The position numbers and the translations under genes were made by a program. Under the pieces are notes generated by a model. That model was not told the DNA's origin. It saw only the letters and a program-made list of their open reading frames with translations, and did not search any database. A DNA stretch of 25,136 nt from Flavobacteriales bacterium UBA1531 (GTDB lineage: Bacteria > Bacteroidota > Bacteroidia > Flavobacteriales_D > Sanyastnellaceae), in assembly GCA_002323795.1 (NCBI GenBank), contig DCPZ01000043.1:1-25136 (forward strand), given 5' to 3'. Shown piece by piece: positions 15,874-24,520 of the stretch (its first letter is position 1; each line of letters opens with the position of its first letter).

Positions 15874-18800
15874 ATGCTTAATTTTCGTGCCATGTATTTT
15901 TTTAGAAAAGCTATTTCAGCAAGTGCCATCACCTTTCTCTTTGTTTTGGCTCTTACCGCTTTCAGCGGTTGCAAAAGCACTGAGCAAAGCCCTTTACACA
16001 AAGAGGTTAATCCATTCATCGGTACTGGGGGGCATGGCCACACCTACCCTGGAGCAACCACTCCATTTGGCATGGTGCAGTTGAGTCCCGATACACGTCT
16101 CACCGGTTGGGATGGCTGCGGCGGTTACCATTATTCCGATACTGCCATCTATGGGTTCAGCCATACCCACCTCCAAGGTACTGGCGTTTCCGACTACGGC
16201 GACATTTTGTTCATGCCGTGCACTCGATTCAAAGAGAATGAGCTGTCTTGGCCCGATCGTTACAAAAGCCGTTTCTCGCACGATCTCGAAAATGCAAGCG
16301 CAGGACATTATCATGTTGAATTGCTTGATCACGGGATTCGTGTTGATCTAACCGCTACGCCGCGCGTTGGGATTCATCGATATCAGCTAGAGGAACCTGA
16401 TACGCTTACCTTGATCGTAGACATGAATCACAGGGATGAGTTAATTCATTATAGCATATACCCGATTGATGACACAACGCTTGTGGGCCATAGAGTTTCG
16501 GACAATTGGGCCCGTGAACAACATGTGTATTTCGCGGCACGATTTGACCGGGCATTTGAATGGAGGGATCAACTCTCTGAAGTTCGCGAGTTGGGCACTG
16601 ATGCAGATGGAAGATTGCTCCAAGAAATGGAGTTCGTCCCTGTTTTCGCATGTGACTTCGGAATGGTGGATGAACTAAACGCGCGGGTGGCACTAAGCTT
16701 TGTGAGCATCGATGGAGCCATTAAAAATTTGGAAGCCGAGGCCAAGAATAGAGATTTTGAACATTACAAAAACTTAGCAACTGCCAGCTGGGATGACCAA
16801 TTGTCCACAATAATAGCAGAAGGAGGCGATGACAATAAGCGTAAAAAGTTTTACTCCGCGCTTTATCACTGTTTTACTACACCAAATATTGCCAATGATG
16901 TGGATGGCCTCTATCGTGGTACCGATTTAAACGTACACGAGCTCTCGGGAAACGAAGGTGATCATTACACTGTTTTTTCGCTTTGGGACACCTACCGGGC
17001 CTTGCATCCTCTGTTAAATTGGCTTGAGCCTCAAAGATCTAGGGATTTCATTCGCACCATGTTGAGAATGTATCAGCAAGGTGGACAGCTTCCCGTTTGG
17101 GAGCTTGCAGCGAATTATACCGGTTGTATGATTGGTTACCACAGCGTCCCTGTCATTGTTGACGCTGTTTCATGGGGCATAGATGATTTCGATCAAGGAC
17201 TTGCTTTGACAGCTATGTTGCAAGCCGCTGATAGTGCTCATCTCGGTTTACCCGCCTACATCGAGCGCGGCTACATCCCTTTGGATGAAGAGCATGAGTC
17301 CGTGTCAAAAACATTGGAATATGCATACGACGACGCCTGTATTGCTTTGTTTGCTCAAGGTCTTTTTCAGCGCTCCATGACGGAAGAAACGAATGCCTAC
17401 AAAGCGGTTGTCAATCGCTTTGAAAATCGGGCCCTTTCTTACCGAAATTTATTCAATTCAAAATCAGGTTACATACAGCCAAAGCGAGGTGGCGCTTGGC
17501 TCGCAAACTTCGAACCCCGCGAAGTTAATTTCAATTACACAGAAGCAAATGGCTGGCAATACAACTTCTATGTTCCGCATGACATAAACGGACACATTCA
17601 ATTGGTTGGAGGTGACGAGCAATATGAAGCACTTTTGGACAGCATGTTCCAAAGCACCAGTGAAACTACCGGAAGAAATCAACCCGACATTACCGGCATG
17701 ATTGGTCAATATGCACATGGCAATGAGCCAAGTCATCACATGGCTTACCTCTATGCATACACCGGAAATCATAAGAAATCTGCAAAACTCATTGATCAGA
17801 TTCAAAACAATCTATACCAGAACACACCTGACGGACTTTCCGGGAATGAAGATTGCGGCCAAATGAGTGCATGGCACGTATGGAGTGCACTGGGGATGTA
17901 TCCCGTTTGCCCCGGATCTGATCAATTGGTCGCAGGAATCCCTTCATTTCATTCGTTAATCGTGACGCCAAATGGGGGTGTCAATGATGCCGATTCGCCT
18001 AAAACCACAATCATTGAGCGCAAAGGATATGGCCCTGCCGTGAACTCCATTGAAACAGCATTTTTCGGGTCAAAGTCGCCTTCCAATGATTTGGCCAGTT
18101 GGTTCAGTAAAGAAGACATTCGGTCAGGTGGAACCATTCGGTTCAAAACTGGAAATGGTGAAGACGGTCTTTTTGGTGCTTCCATCGATTCACGTCCGGC
18201 TGAATCTTGGAAAGATGATTTGTTTGTTGGAGTTCCGGTCATTGATGCTCCGATGACCTTTCGCACCGATACCCACCCGGTCCCCATCCTATCCAATGCC
18301 AAAGGTGCTTCCATTGAATACCAGGTGACGAGCACCTTAGGTTTTGGTCCCAATCAATCATGGTCCAATTACACGGAGCCACTGATGATTGATTCTGATT
18401 CAGAAATTTGGGCGCGCAGTGTAGATGAAGCCGGCAAAACTTCAAGCGCGGTCGCTCATCAAATTCGGCGCATCAGCCACGATTGGAATTTGAAACTTCA
18501 CACGCCGTTTGACCCGCAATATGCTGCAAGTGGCAGCAATGCACTGATTGATGGAATAACTGGACCACCTCATTATCAAACGGGAGATTGGCAGGGCTTC
18601 TGGGGTGAAGACGTTAAAGGTGTCATTGACCTTGGAAACGTGCAACACATAAAAATGGCGTCAATAGGCGCTTTACGGGATATCCGGCCTTGGATTTTCC
18701 TGCCGCGTGAAGTCGAAATAGAAGTCTCTTTAGACTCCATGAACTGGCGAGCTTTTGGAAAAGGCATCGCAGGTCACTCCATAGCAAATGATGATGATGA

Positions 18801-18954
18801 AGCAATTGTGCATCATTTTAAAATCAACGGTTCTGAGGACGCTCGTTATCTGCGATTCAAGGTTAGGAACTTCGGCCCCTTGCCTGAAGAACATTTAGGA
18901 GCAGGGCATCCAAGTTGGGTCTTTCTAGATGAAATACGCCTCGGGATCGAATGA
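15874..18954 (+). CDS. GH92 family alpha-mannosidase, lipoprotein
   Basis: Family GH92 enzymes are Ca-dependent exo-alpha-mannosidases (mostly alpha-1,2) that trim N-glycans or mannans with inversion. Signature segments are all present: NPFIGTGGHGHTYPGATTPF near residue 47, THLQGTGVSDYGD near 100, FSLWDTYRALHP near 368, GNEPSHHMAYLYAYTG near 615, and SGNEDCGQMSAWHVWSALGM near 656, where Glu659 is the expected general acid. After the catalytic part come a chitobiase-C-like beta segment (~835-860) and an F5/8 type C-like carbohydrate-binding domain (~880-1025). Lipobox FSGC marks an N-terminal lipoprotein. I chose ATG 15874; ATG 15892 is equally possible and gives a shorter signal. No SusC/SusD pair or other glycosidase is in the window, so this is not a typical polysaccharide utilisation locus. 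Confidence 0.95.
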   Translation: MLNFRAMYFFRKAISASAITFLFVLALTAFSGCKSTEQSPLHKEVNPFIGTGGHGHTYPGATTPFGMVQLSPDTRLTGWDGCGGYHYSDTAIYGFSHTHLQGTGVSDYGDILFMPCTRFKENELSWPDRYKSRFSHDLENASAGHYHVELLDHGIRVDLTATPRVGIHRYQLEEPDTLTLIVDMNHRDELIHYSIYPIDDTTLVGHRVSDNWAREQHVYFAARFDRAFEWRDQLSEVRELGTDADGRLLQEMEFVPVFACDFGMVDELNARVALSFVSIDGAIKNLEAEAKNRDFEHYKNLATASWDDQLSTIIAEGGDDNKRKKFYSALYHCFTTPNIANDVDGLYRGTDLNVHELSGNEGDHYTVFSLWDTYRALHPLLNWLEPQRSRDFIRTMLRMYQQGGQLPVWELAANYTGCMIGYHSVPVIVDAVSWGIDDFDQGLALTAMLQAADSAHLGLPAYIERGYIPLDEEHESVSKTLEYAYDDACIALFAQGLFQRSMTEETNAYKAVVNRFENRALSYRNLFNSKSGYIQPKRGGAWLANFEPREVNFNYTEANGWQYNFYVPHDINGHIQLVGGDEQYEALLDSMFQSTSETTGRNQPDITGMIGQYAHGNEPSHHMAYLYAYTGNHKKSAKLIDQIQNNLYQNTPDGLSGNEDCGQMSAWHVWSALGMYPVCPGSDQLVAGIPSFHSLIVTPNGGVNDADSPKTTIIERKGYGPAVNSIETAFFGSKSPSNDLASWFSKEDIRSGGTIRFKTGNGEDGLFGASIDSRPAESWKDDLFVGVPVIDAPMTFRTDTHPVPILSNAKGASIEYQVTSTLGFGPNQSWSNYTEPLMIDSDSEIWARSVDEAGKTSSAVAHQIRRISHDWNLKLHTPFDPQYAASGSNALIDGITGPPHYQTGDWQGFWGEDVKGVIDLGNVQHIKMASIGALRDIRPWIFLPREVEIEVSLDSMNWRAFGKGIAGHSIANDDDEAIVHHFKINGSEDARYLRFKVRNFGPLPEEHLGAGHPSWVFLDEIRLGIE

Positions 18955-18998
18955 GCACTCAATGAACCTTGAAAGATCAATCAGCCAATTCTAACGTG

Positions 18999-20204
18999 AT
19001 GTCCAACGAACAACTCTTGAATGATGGACTTGCACAGACGACCCTGCACCCTTTAAACTTGAGGGTCAAGAGTGCGGCAGGCGTCATGCTCCAGATGGAG
19101 GATGGTCAGGAGGTGATTGATTTCATTTCTGGCATCGGTGTGAGTTCTTTTGGTCATGGACATCCCGAAATAACAGCTGCATTGAAGCGTCAAATTGACC
19201 TGCATCTGCACGTGATGGTGTACGGTGAAATGCGACAGGATTCGCAGGACCTTGCAGCCGCAAGATTACGTGCGTTGCTCCCTTCGTCTCTGGATGCCGT
19301 GTACTTCGTCAATTCGGGAGCAGAAGCAATAGACGGAGCACTTAAACTGGCTCGTCGTTCGACAAAACGCGGTAAAATCATTGCAGTTCACGGTGGCTAT
19401 CACGGCAACACCTTTGGTGCGTTAAGTGTGAGTTCGAATGAGGCAAGGAAAGTTCCATTTGCTCCATTGCTTCCTGAAATTGAATTCATTCCGTGGAACA
19501 ATTCAGAGGGGCTAAGTGCCATAAATGATACGGTTGCAGCAGTCGTTGTCGAGACAATACAAGGAGATGCAGGAATTCGGATTCCAGATGTTACTTGGAT
19601 TCAAAACCTTCGTGAGGCATGTTCGCGATATGGCGTAATGCTAATCTTGGATGAAATTCAGTGCGGAATGGGAAGATCTGGTCGTCCTTTCGCCTTTGAG
19701 CATTTTGGTGTGATACCTGATATTCTATGTTTGGGAAAGGCTTTAGGTGGCGGCTTGCCAATGGGTGCATTTGTCAGCAATAAAAAATGGATGCGGCAAT
19801 TTGCCACCTCGCCTGAATTGAGTCACATCACCACATTTGGGGGGCACCCCCTACCCTGTGCCTCAGCTGCGGCGGCATTGTCCATCTTAAAAGCACTTGA
19901 TTTTCAGAAAATAGAAATGTTCGCACAACAGTTCGAAAGCCGAATAGGGAAGCATATCCTCGTGCAGGAAGTAAGGCGCATTGGTGCATTCATTGCAATT
20001 GAATTGTGCGACGCAGATGCGGTTGAGTTTTGCGTCCAGCACGCCTTGAACAACGGGCTTTTGATTTATTTCTTTTTGAGCACGCCCAACTCTTTTCGGG
20101 TGGCTCCTCCACTCACCATGGATCGTTCAACATGGATGAAGGCCACCGATATTTTATGTCAAACTTTAGATGCTTGCGCTGCTTCTCGTGGAATGGAAGA
20201 ATGA
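18999..20204 (+). CDS. Class III PLP-dependent aminotransferase
   Basis: A 401-residue fold-type I aminotransferase of the acetylornithine/ornithine/GABA transaminase group. Motifs: FVNSGAEAID near 103 and GGYHGNTFGA near 132 (PLP phosphate and ring contacts), VVVETIQGDAG near 182, LILDEIQCGMGRSG near 215 with the PLP-binding Asp218, CLGKALGGGLPMGA near 244 with Lys247 as the Schiff-base lysine, and TTFGGHPLPCA near 278. The substrate cannot be set from sequence; none of the neighbours is an arginine or lysine biosynthesis gene. The ATG at 18999 is preferred; a TTG at 18969 would add ten residues of no family match. It starts 44 bp after the GH92 gene. Its last 46 bp overlap, in the convergent direction, the last codons of the hydrolase gene. 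Confidence 0.92.
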   Translation: MSNEQLLNDGLAQTTLHPLNLRVKSAAGVMLQMEDGQEVIDFISGIGVSSFGHGHPEITAALKRQIDLHLHVMVYGEMRQDSQDLAAARLRALLPSSLDAVYFVNSGAEAIDGALKLARRSTKRGKIIAVHGGYHGNTFGALSVSSNEARKVPFAPLLPEIEFIPWNNSEGLSAINDTVAAVVVETIQGDAGIRIPDVTWIQNLREACSRYGVMLILDEIQCGMGRSGRPFAFEHFGVIPDILCLGKALGGGLPMGAFVSNKKWMRQFATSPELSHITTFGGHPLPCASAAAALSILKALDFQKIEMFAQQFESRIGKHILVQEVRRIGAFIAIELCDADAVEFCVQHALNNGLLIYFFLSTPNSFRVAPPLTMDRSTWMKATDILCQTLDACAASRGMEE

Positions 20205-21121
20205 GAGGCTATAAAGGCAGAAATCCGCTCAATGGAGCGCTTAGCTTCAGGCAAAATGTCCGGAAACAACTGCCACGCGTGCAGTGCTGATTCTTCTACT
20301 CGAAATTCAAACGGGATGTTTTCCGCTTGCAATTTCTTGGAAAGCATTTCGGCATCTGACCACAGGTACTCCGATCGAGAGGCTTCTAGGTACACAGGAG
20401 GCCAATGCTTGAGTGGCGATAATATTGGGGACACCTTGGGATCGTTGGGTGAATGACCTTGAAGGTAATGAGTGGCGTACTCTAGCATATCCAACCGTTC
20501 AAAAGGGCTCCAGTTTGATTGATCCAATTCATTGCTTTTTGACGATGGCCGCAAATCAATCCAAGGCGAAAGCAGTATGATTCCTGCTGGACTTTTTCCA
20601 TTGCAGGAAATGATCTCATTCAATAACGCTGCAGCAATATTTGCACCAGCCGAATCACCCATTAGCCAGATTGGACCGTCTTCTCTTGAAAGAAAGTCAT
20701 AGCAATGAATCAATTCTTCGAGCGCTACTGGAAAGGCATGTTCTGGCGCCAAACTATAATCGGGGATGAAGATGTCCGTTGCAGTTCTTTTGGCAAGAGA
20801 TGTAGCAAGCGCACGATGGGTTCTAGCTGAGCCAAATGCAAAGCCGCCGCCGTGAACCATCAGAATGCGACCTGCCTTTTGCAGTTTCTGAGGTGAGCCT
20901 GATGAATAATGAATTCTCGCAGAGGGCACATCCCCCAGCTTAACTTTTTCAAATGTGATCCCAAACTGCCCAGGATAAAGTCGAGACAAGCCATCAAGTG
21001 ATAGCCGGATTTGCTCCGGAGTCATCTTTATCACATCTCGCCTCCAACTCCTGCCCAATTGATGGGTGATGCTTATGAATCGCTCAGGAATATTCCACAA
21101 CGAAGAAGGCAACTCAGGCAT
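20159..21121 (-). CDS. Alpha/beta hydrolase of the hormone-sensitive lipase type
   Basis: A 320-residue serine esterase. The HSL-family oxyanion motif HGGGFAFG is near residue 90, DYSLAPEHAFP near 121, the nucleophile elbow GDSAGAN gives Ser157, and His281 lies in SALHAWQLFP. The catalytic acid position reads ASRSEYLWSDAE: Glu251 probably replaces the more usual Asp, as in the E-x-L subgroup, with Asp256 as the alternative. There is no signal peptide, so it is likely cytoplasmic. Small acyl esters are the usual substrates of the family; the real one is unknown. The ATG is 3 bp after the stop of the M14 peptidase gene, so the two are almost certainly co-transcribed. Its 3' end overlaps the aminotransferase gene by 46 bp on the opposite strand. 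Confidence 0.92.
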   Translation of the reverse strand: MPELPSSLWNIPERFISITHQLGRSWRRDVIKMTPEQIRLSLDGLSRLYPGQFGITFEKVKLGDVPSARIHYSSGSPQKLQKAGRILMVHGGGFAFGSARTHRALATSLAKRTATDIFIPDYSLAPEHAFPVALEELIHCYDFLSREDGPIWLMGDSAGANIAAALLNEIISCNGKSPAGIILLSPWIDLRPSSKSNELDQSNWSPFERLDMLEYATHYLQGHSPNDPKVSPILSPLKHWPPVYLEASRSEYLWSDAEMLSKKLQAENIPFEFRVEESALHAWQLFPDILPEAKRSIERISAFIASHSSIPREAAQASKV

Positions 21122-21124
21122 GAC

Positions 21125-22951
21125 TTATTGCTTTTTTTCAATTGATTGAAAGACGGGATAACGATTGACTGTACCCTCGAAATGCACCGAATTCAAATAA
21201 AGCCAGTTCAATTGCGCTCTGCTATTATCAATGAACTCCTTGTTTTTCAGCTTTTCTCGTTCAAATCGTTTCTTTAAGTCGTCATCAGACTGCAGCAACT
21301 GAAGGGCAGTTTCTTCAAATACGTATGTACTGAAATATTCCTTTTGCTCCATTGCGCTGTCAAAAAAATTCCATTTAAAGAAGGAGTCGTGACCACGAGG
21401 GTCGAGCGTTTCGACTAAGTAACGCAATGATTTCTGATCGGTGGTAACGATCCAGTCTCCTTTAAATAATCTTACTGATTCCACCCGGAGATCAATCGAA
21501 TCTAACCGGTTGATGTGGTGACCTTCGTAAGGAAAACTCATCGGCTTAAAATCTTGGATGTAAGTCACTTCAACCTCCATAATCGTATCGGAAGGAAGCT
21601 CTGACATTTTGACTCCATTCCATTGACAACGCTCAACCACTTCTTTCCAAGCCTGAGGTATGATATAGAAATTAGGAACTGAGGTATGCTCATCAGATTC
21701 ATAATGATTAAAATATGGGATTTCTTCCTCCCAAATTTCTTCCTGGTCGTAGCGCAATCGAATGTCTCCAGTTACTTGACTCACTTCCCTTCTGGTCTTG
21801 TAGCCACGAAATGGCATCAAGGTCGAGTCCTCAATGTTCAGCTCCCAATGCACAGGCAGCTCAACGGCATTTTTTAATCTTTCTTGCTCTGCTTGTCGGA
21901 TGTCCAATATCTCTTCGGCATACTCCATACTGAACGATGCTATGCAGTCAATCAATTGGATCGTTGCAGCCACACGAACTGGAAATGGTTTAAGCATGTG
22001 CGCCTCTGATGTGAATCCGAGTGTACCGAATAACGAAGTGTAACCCGTGCTATACCGAGGTGACTCTAAAAAACCAATGATACCTGATTCAGGGGTCTGA
22101 TCCCGAGTGTTCACATATGGAACAATTTCCTGCCCCAATTGACGCATGGATTCAAAAAGATGAGGGACCATGACCTCTTCTAAAAATGGGCCTAGCACAG
22201 GCCCGATCTTATCGGTTTGTGTGGTAATCAATGTCATGGCGTAGGGATAATCCGCACCATTGCTCGTATGGGTGTCTATGAATACGTCAGGGTCAATCGC
22301 ATGAAACAACTGCACAAAGGCGTGTGAATTCCGACTGTCCATTTTAATGAAGTCCCGATTGAGATCAAGATTTCGAGCGTTTCCTCTGAATCCGTATTCC
22401 TCTGGTCCATCTTGATTGGTTCGGGTGCAGCAATTTCGATTCAATGCTCCTCCAACGTTGTACATAGGAATAATCAGCACATCCATTTTTGCAAGCATCT
22501 GGCTTCGCTTTTTCGCATCGTTCATCAAGGATTCCAACCATGACAAAGAAGCGTCTACACCACATGGTTCTCCTGGATGAATGGCATTATTGATTAGCAA
22601 ACAGACTCGATTTTGATTGGACTCCCGGAACTCACTGAGATCGAGGAGATTTGAAACATCATCGGCATTCTGGCCGAGCAAAAATGCATGTATGGGACGC
22701 CCTACATCACTCTTGCCAATTTCAAACAAAGCTGAATGCTTGGTTTTGGAAGCGAGTTCTTCAAAAGCGTTGATAGTTTCATGCCACGTGGGTGAATAAT
22801 TATCTGTTGCGCTCATTTTCGAACGTTCCAATCCGATTTGAGCCATTGCGTTGGATGCCACGAGCGCCATCAAAAGAACATGCGTGCTCCTTTTTAAACA
22901 ATTCACGCCCCGCAGCGAGCAAGGCCGACGTTTCGCTCGACGGTATTTCAT
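21125..22951 (-). CDS. M14 family zinc carboxypeptidase, exported
   Basis: A 608-residue metallopeptidase. The zinc ligands His125 and Glu128 lie in NAIHPGEPCG and His228 in IDTHTSNGADY. The substrate-binding RNLDLNRDF segment is near 193 and the catalytic Glu316 is in LGFTSEAHM, so the active site is complete. The C-terminal ~260 residues form a beta-rich extension with no motif that I recognise. A hydrophobic stretch ending SNAMAQ (~residue 38) looks like a Sec signal. From the ATG at 22951 its n-region is unusually long and very basic; a GTG at 22906 would give a more ordinary signal peptide and leave 88 bp to yqgE, so the true start may be there. Periplasmic or surface peptide trimming is the likely role. 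The hydrolase gene follows 3 bp downstream. Confidence 0.92.
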   Translation of the reverse strand: MKYRRAKRRPCSLRGVNCLKRSTHVLLMALVASNAMAQIGLERSKMSATDNYSPTWHETINAFEELASKTKHSALFEIGKSDVGRPIHAFLLGQNADDVSNLLDLSEFRESNQNRVCLLINNAIHPGEPCGVDASLSWLESLMNDAKKRSQMLAKMDVLIIPMYNVGGALNRNCCTRTNQDGPEEYGFRGNARNLDLNRDFIKMDSRNSHAFVQLFHAIDPDVFIDTHTSNGADYPYAMTLITTQTDKIGPVLGPFLEEVMVPHLFESMRQLGQEIVPYVNTRDQTPESGIIGFLESPRYSTGYTSLFGTLGFTSEAHMLKPFPVRVAATIQLIDCIASFSMEYAEEILDIRQAEQERLKNAVELPVHWELNIEDSTLMPFRGYKTRREVSQVTGDIRLRYDQEEIWEEEIPYFNHYESDEHTSVPNFYIIPQAWKEVVERCQWNGVKMSELPSDTIMEVEVTYIQDFKPMSFPYEGHHINRLDSIDLRVESVRLFKGDWIVTTDQKSLRYLVETLDPRGHDSFFKWNFFDSAMEQKEYFSTYVFEETALQLLQSDDDLKKRFEREKLKNKEFIDNSRAQLNWLYLNSVHFEGTVNRYPVFQSIEKKQ

Positions 22952-22994
22952 CAATTTGCTTTCAATGTTTGGGCAAAAGTCGGAACTTTACCCC

Positions 22995-23573
22995 ATGATT
23001 CGGTTCACCCCCTCATCAAAAGCAGATATAGAAGTTGGCAAGGTTCTTCTTTCTGAGCCATTTTTAAGTGATGCCTACTTCGGCAGGAAAGCTATATTGT
23101 TGTGCGAGCACAACGAAGAGGGATCTTTTGGATTTGTCTTAAATAATTTTGTGCAGGTCGATTTGAATGAACTTTTAGAGGAACTGCCCGAGTGGGGCGC
23201 GCGAATCAGTTTAGGAGGGCCAGTAAAACATGGCAACCTCTATTATCTCCATACCAAGCAAAATGCGCCAGGTGCCGTTCAGGTCATGGAAGGATTGTTC
23301 ATGGGTGGCGATTTTGATTGGTTGAAATCAGCCGTTGATCTTGGTGCAATCAAAGAATCAGAGTTGCGTTTTTTCATCGGCTATGCCGGGTGGACTCCTG
23401 GGCAACTTGAAGAAGAAATCAAGAGTCACTCATGGTTTGTGACAGAAACTTCCATTGCGAACATAATGGATACCACGGTGGATGAAGAGTCATTTTGGAA
23501 ACAGTTGATTGAGGGAATGGGCAAGGGATATGGCCACATAGCAAACGCACCGTCGGATCCATCCTTGAACTGA
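22995..23573 (+). CDS. yqgE: YqgE/AlgH family protein (DUF179)
   Basis: A 192-residue protein of the conserved YqgE/AlgH family. Visible hallmarks are the N-terminal KVLLSEPFLSDAYFGRKAILL, the HNEEGSFGFVLN stretch, LGGPV near 75, and the family signature GYAGWTPGQLEEEI near 131. AlgH was named from Pseudomonas alginate regulation, but the general biochemical role is not established; a transcription-linked or adaptor role has been suggested. Cytoplasmic, with no signal peptide. The ATG at 22995 gives the usual length and start; the frame stays open upstream to about 22851, but that extension has no family similarity and overlaps the start of the M14 gene. It is divergent from the M14 peptidase and convergent, with 22 bp between, with the DUF2797 gene. 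Confidence 0.93.
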   Translation: MIRFTPSSKADIEVGKVLLSEPFLSDAYFGRKAILLCEHNEEGSFGFVLNNFVQVDLNELLEELPEWGARISLGGPVKHGNLYYLHTKQNAPGAVQVMEGLFMGGDFDWLKSAVDLGAIKESELRFFIGYAGWTPGQLEEEIKSHSWFVTETSIANIMDTTVDEESFWKQLIEGMGKGYGHIANAPSDPSLN

Positions 23574-23595
23574 AGCGACTTGCCCCCGTTGAGGC

Positions 23596-24423
23596 TTACC
23601 ATTCAATCAAAACGCGATAGCCCGAGTGATTTCTTAGGTTGAGTGCACTGCCATCCGCAAACAAAAGGTACTGTCCTTTGATGCCAACCAACCGACCTGA
23701 GACCTCTGGAATTTTGTCCAACCGAATGCTTTTAATCTTCTCCGGATAAAATGTCACGGGATAAGTAAAGGCCAACGGCTCGCTGGTTTCGTCAAAGAAA
23801 CTCTCATAAGCTTCTCCTAAGGCATCGAAGCATTCTTCCCTCCAAGATTCGAGTGCCGATATATCCGCATCTACGAATTGCAACATTTTACGGTAATTCG
23901 TCTTATCCGTCATGATTGACTTCAATAAAACCTCCAATTCACCTGCAAGCTGACGATACGGCACATCGGCAATTACGATAGCACCAACGGCACCCTGATC
24001 GTGCCAACGATAAGGACGATTGGCGGATCTGGTTACTCCAACCTTGAACCCGCTTGTTTGGCTAACGTATACACAATGTGGCTGATTGTGGTGGGCCTGC
24101 TCCCAAGCAAAATCGCGCAAGGCTACGCCTTCGTGTATCCTGCTCAATTCTGGACGTAAGACGCTTTCCACGGCAGAGGGAGCCTTGATCCATGCGTTGT
24201 AACCCATTCCATCCCCAAATGCCTTTGGAATGACCTTGCCAGTGACCGTGCAATGAATTTCATTTTGATAATGAATCGAAACCTCCTTGCCAATTAACTC
24301 GGTGATGTCGAGTGGAGGCATTTCCTTCAAAACATCTGCCCCAATTAAAGAATAGTGAACATTTGCGGAGGGTTGAGCTCCGCTGAGTGTTGCCATCTTT
24401 CGAAGGTTCCCGAGCCATTTCAT
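23596..24423 (-). CDS. DUF2797 domain protein lacking the usual zinc cysteines
   Basis: A 275-residue protein with the DUF2797 core: RPELSRIHEGVALRDFAWEQ near 90, HHNQPHCVYVSQTSGFKVGVTR near 111, RWHDQGA near 139, PYRQLAGELEVLLK near 155 and DKTNYRKML near 173. The VYV...KVGVTR...R pattern recalls GIY-YIG-like folds, an inference only. In the form that I know, the domain opens with paired cysteines (C-x2-C and C-x2-C, then a Cys in RPELC). Here the first pair reads CTVT, the second GYNA, and RPELS has Ser, so a zinc knuckle cannot form from these residues. The last ~80 residues are beta-rich. Function is unknown. The start ATG at 24423 has a -7 box 4 nt upstream. It is divergent from the 24521 gene. 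Confidence 0.88.
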   Translation of the reverse strand: MKWLGNLRKMATLSGAQPSANVHYSLIGADVLKEMPPLDITELIGKEVSIHYQNEIHCTVTGKVIPKAFGDGMGYNAWIKAPSAVESVLRPELSRIHEGVALRDFAWEQAHHNQPHCVYVSQTSGFKVGVTRSANRPYRWHDQGAVGAIVIADVPYRQLAGELEVLLKSIMTDKTNYRKMLQFVDADISALESWREECFDALGEAYESFFDETSEPLAFTYPVTFYPEKIKSIRLDKIPEVSGRLVGIKGQYLLFADGSALNLRNHSGYRVLIEW

Positions 24424-24427
24424 GCTA

Positions 24428-24435
24428 CAAATTTA
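24428..24435 (-). promoter_or_regulatory. Candidate -7 promoter box directly before the DUF2797 gene
   Basis: The minus strand reads TAAATTTG, then TAGC, then the ATG at 24423. It is an exact TAnnTTTG match with the same 4-nt gap to the start codon as the PhoD-like gene. A -33 TTG is not seen at the usual distance, so the assignment rests on the -7 box alone. Confidence 0.4.
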
Positions 24436-24520
24436 CAAACGGCCTTGTTTTGAATGTTGATGATTTATCGGAAAAGTGATCGAAAATCCTTATCTTGCGT
24501 TTACGAATAAATTCACACAC

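Noticed and set aside
17949..18353. 134-codon minus-strand frame inside the GH92 gene
   Set aside because: Antisense shadow; the plus-strand frame has clear family motifs on both sides.
22851..22994. Upstream extension of yqgE by 48 codons
   Set aside because: The added residues do not fit the family N-terminus and overlap the start of the divergent M14 gene; the ATG at 22995 fits.
24490..24497. TTATCTTG as promoter box for the 24521 gene
   Set aside because: It lacks one T of the consensus and has no -33 element; too weak to list as a feature.
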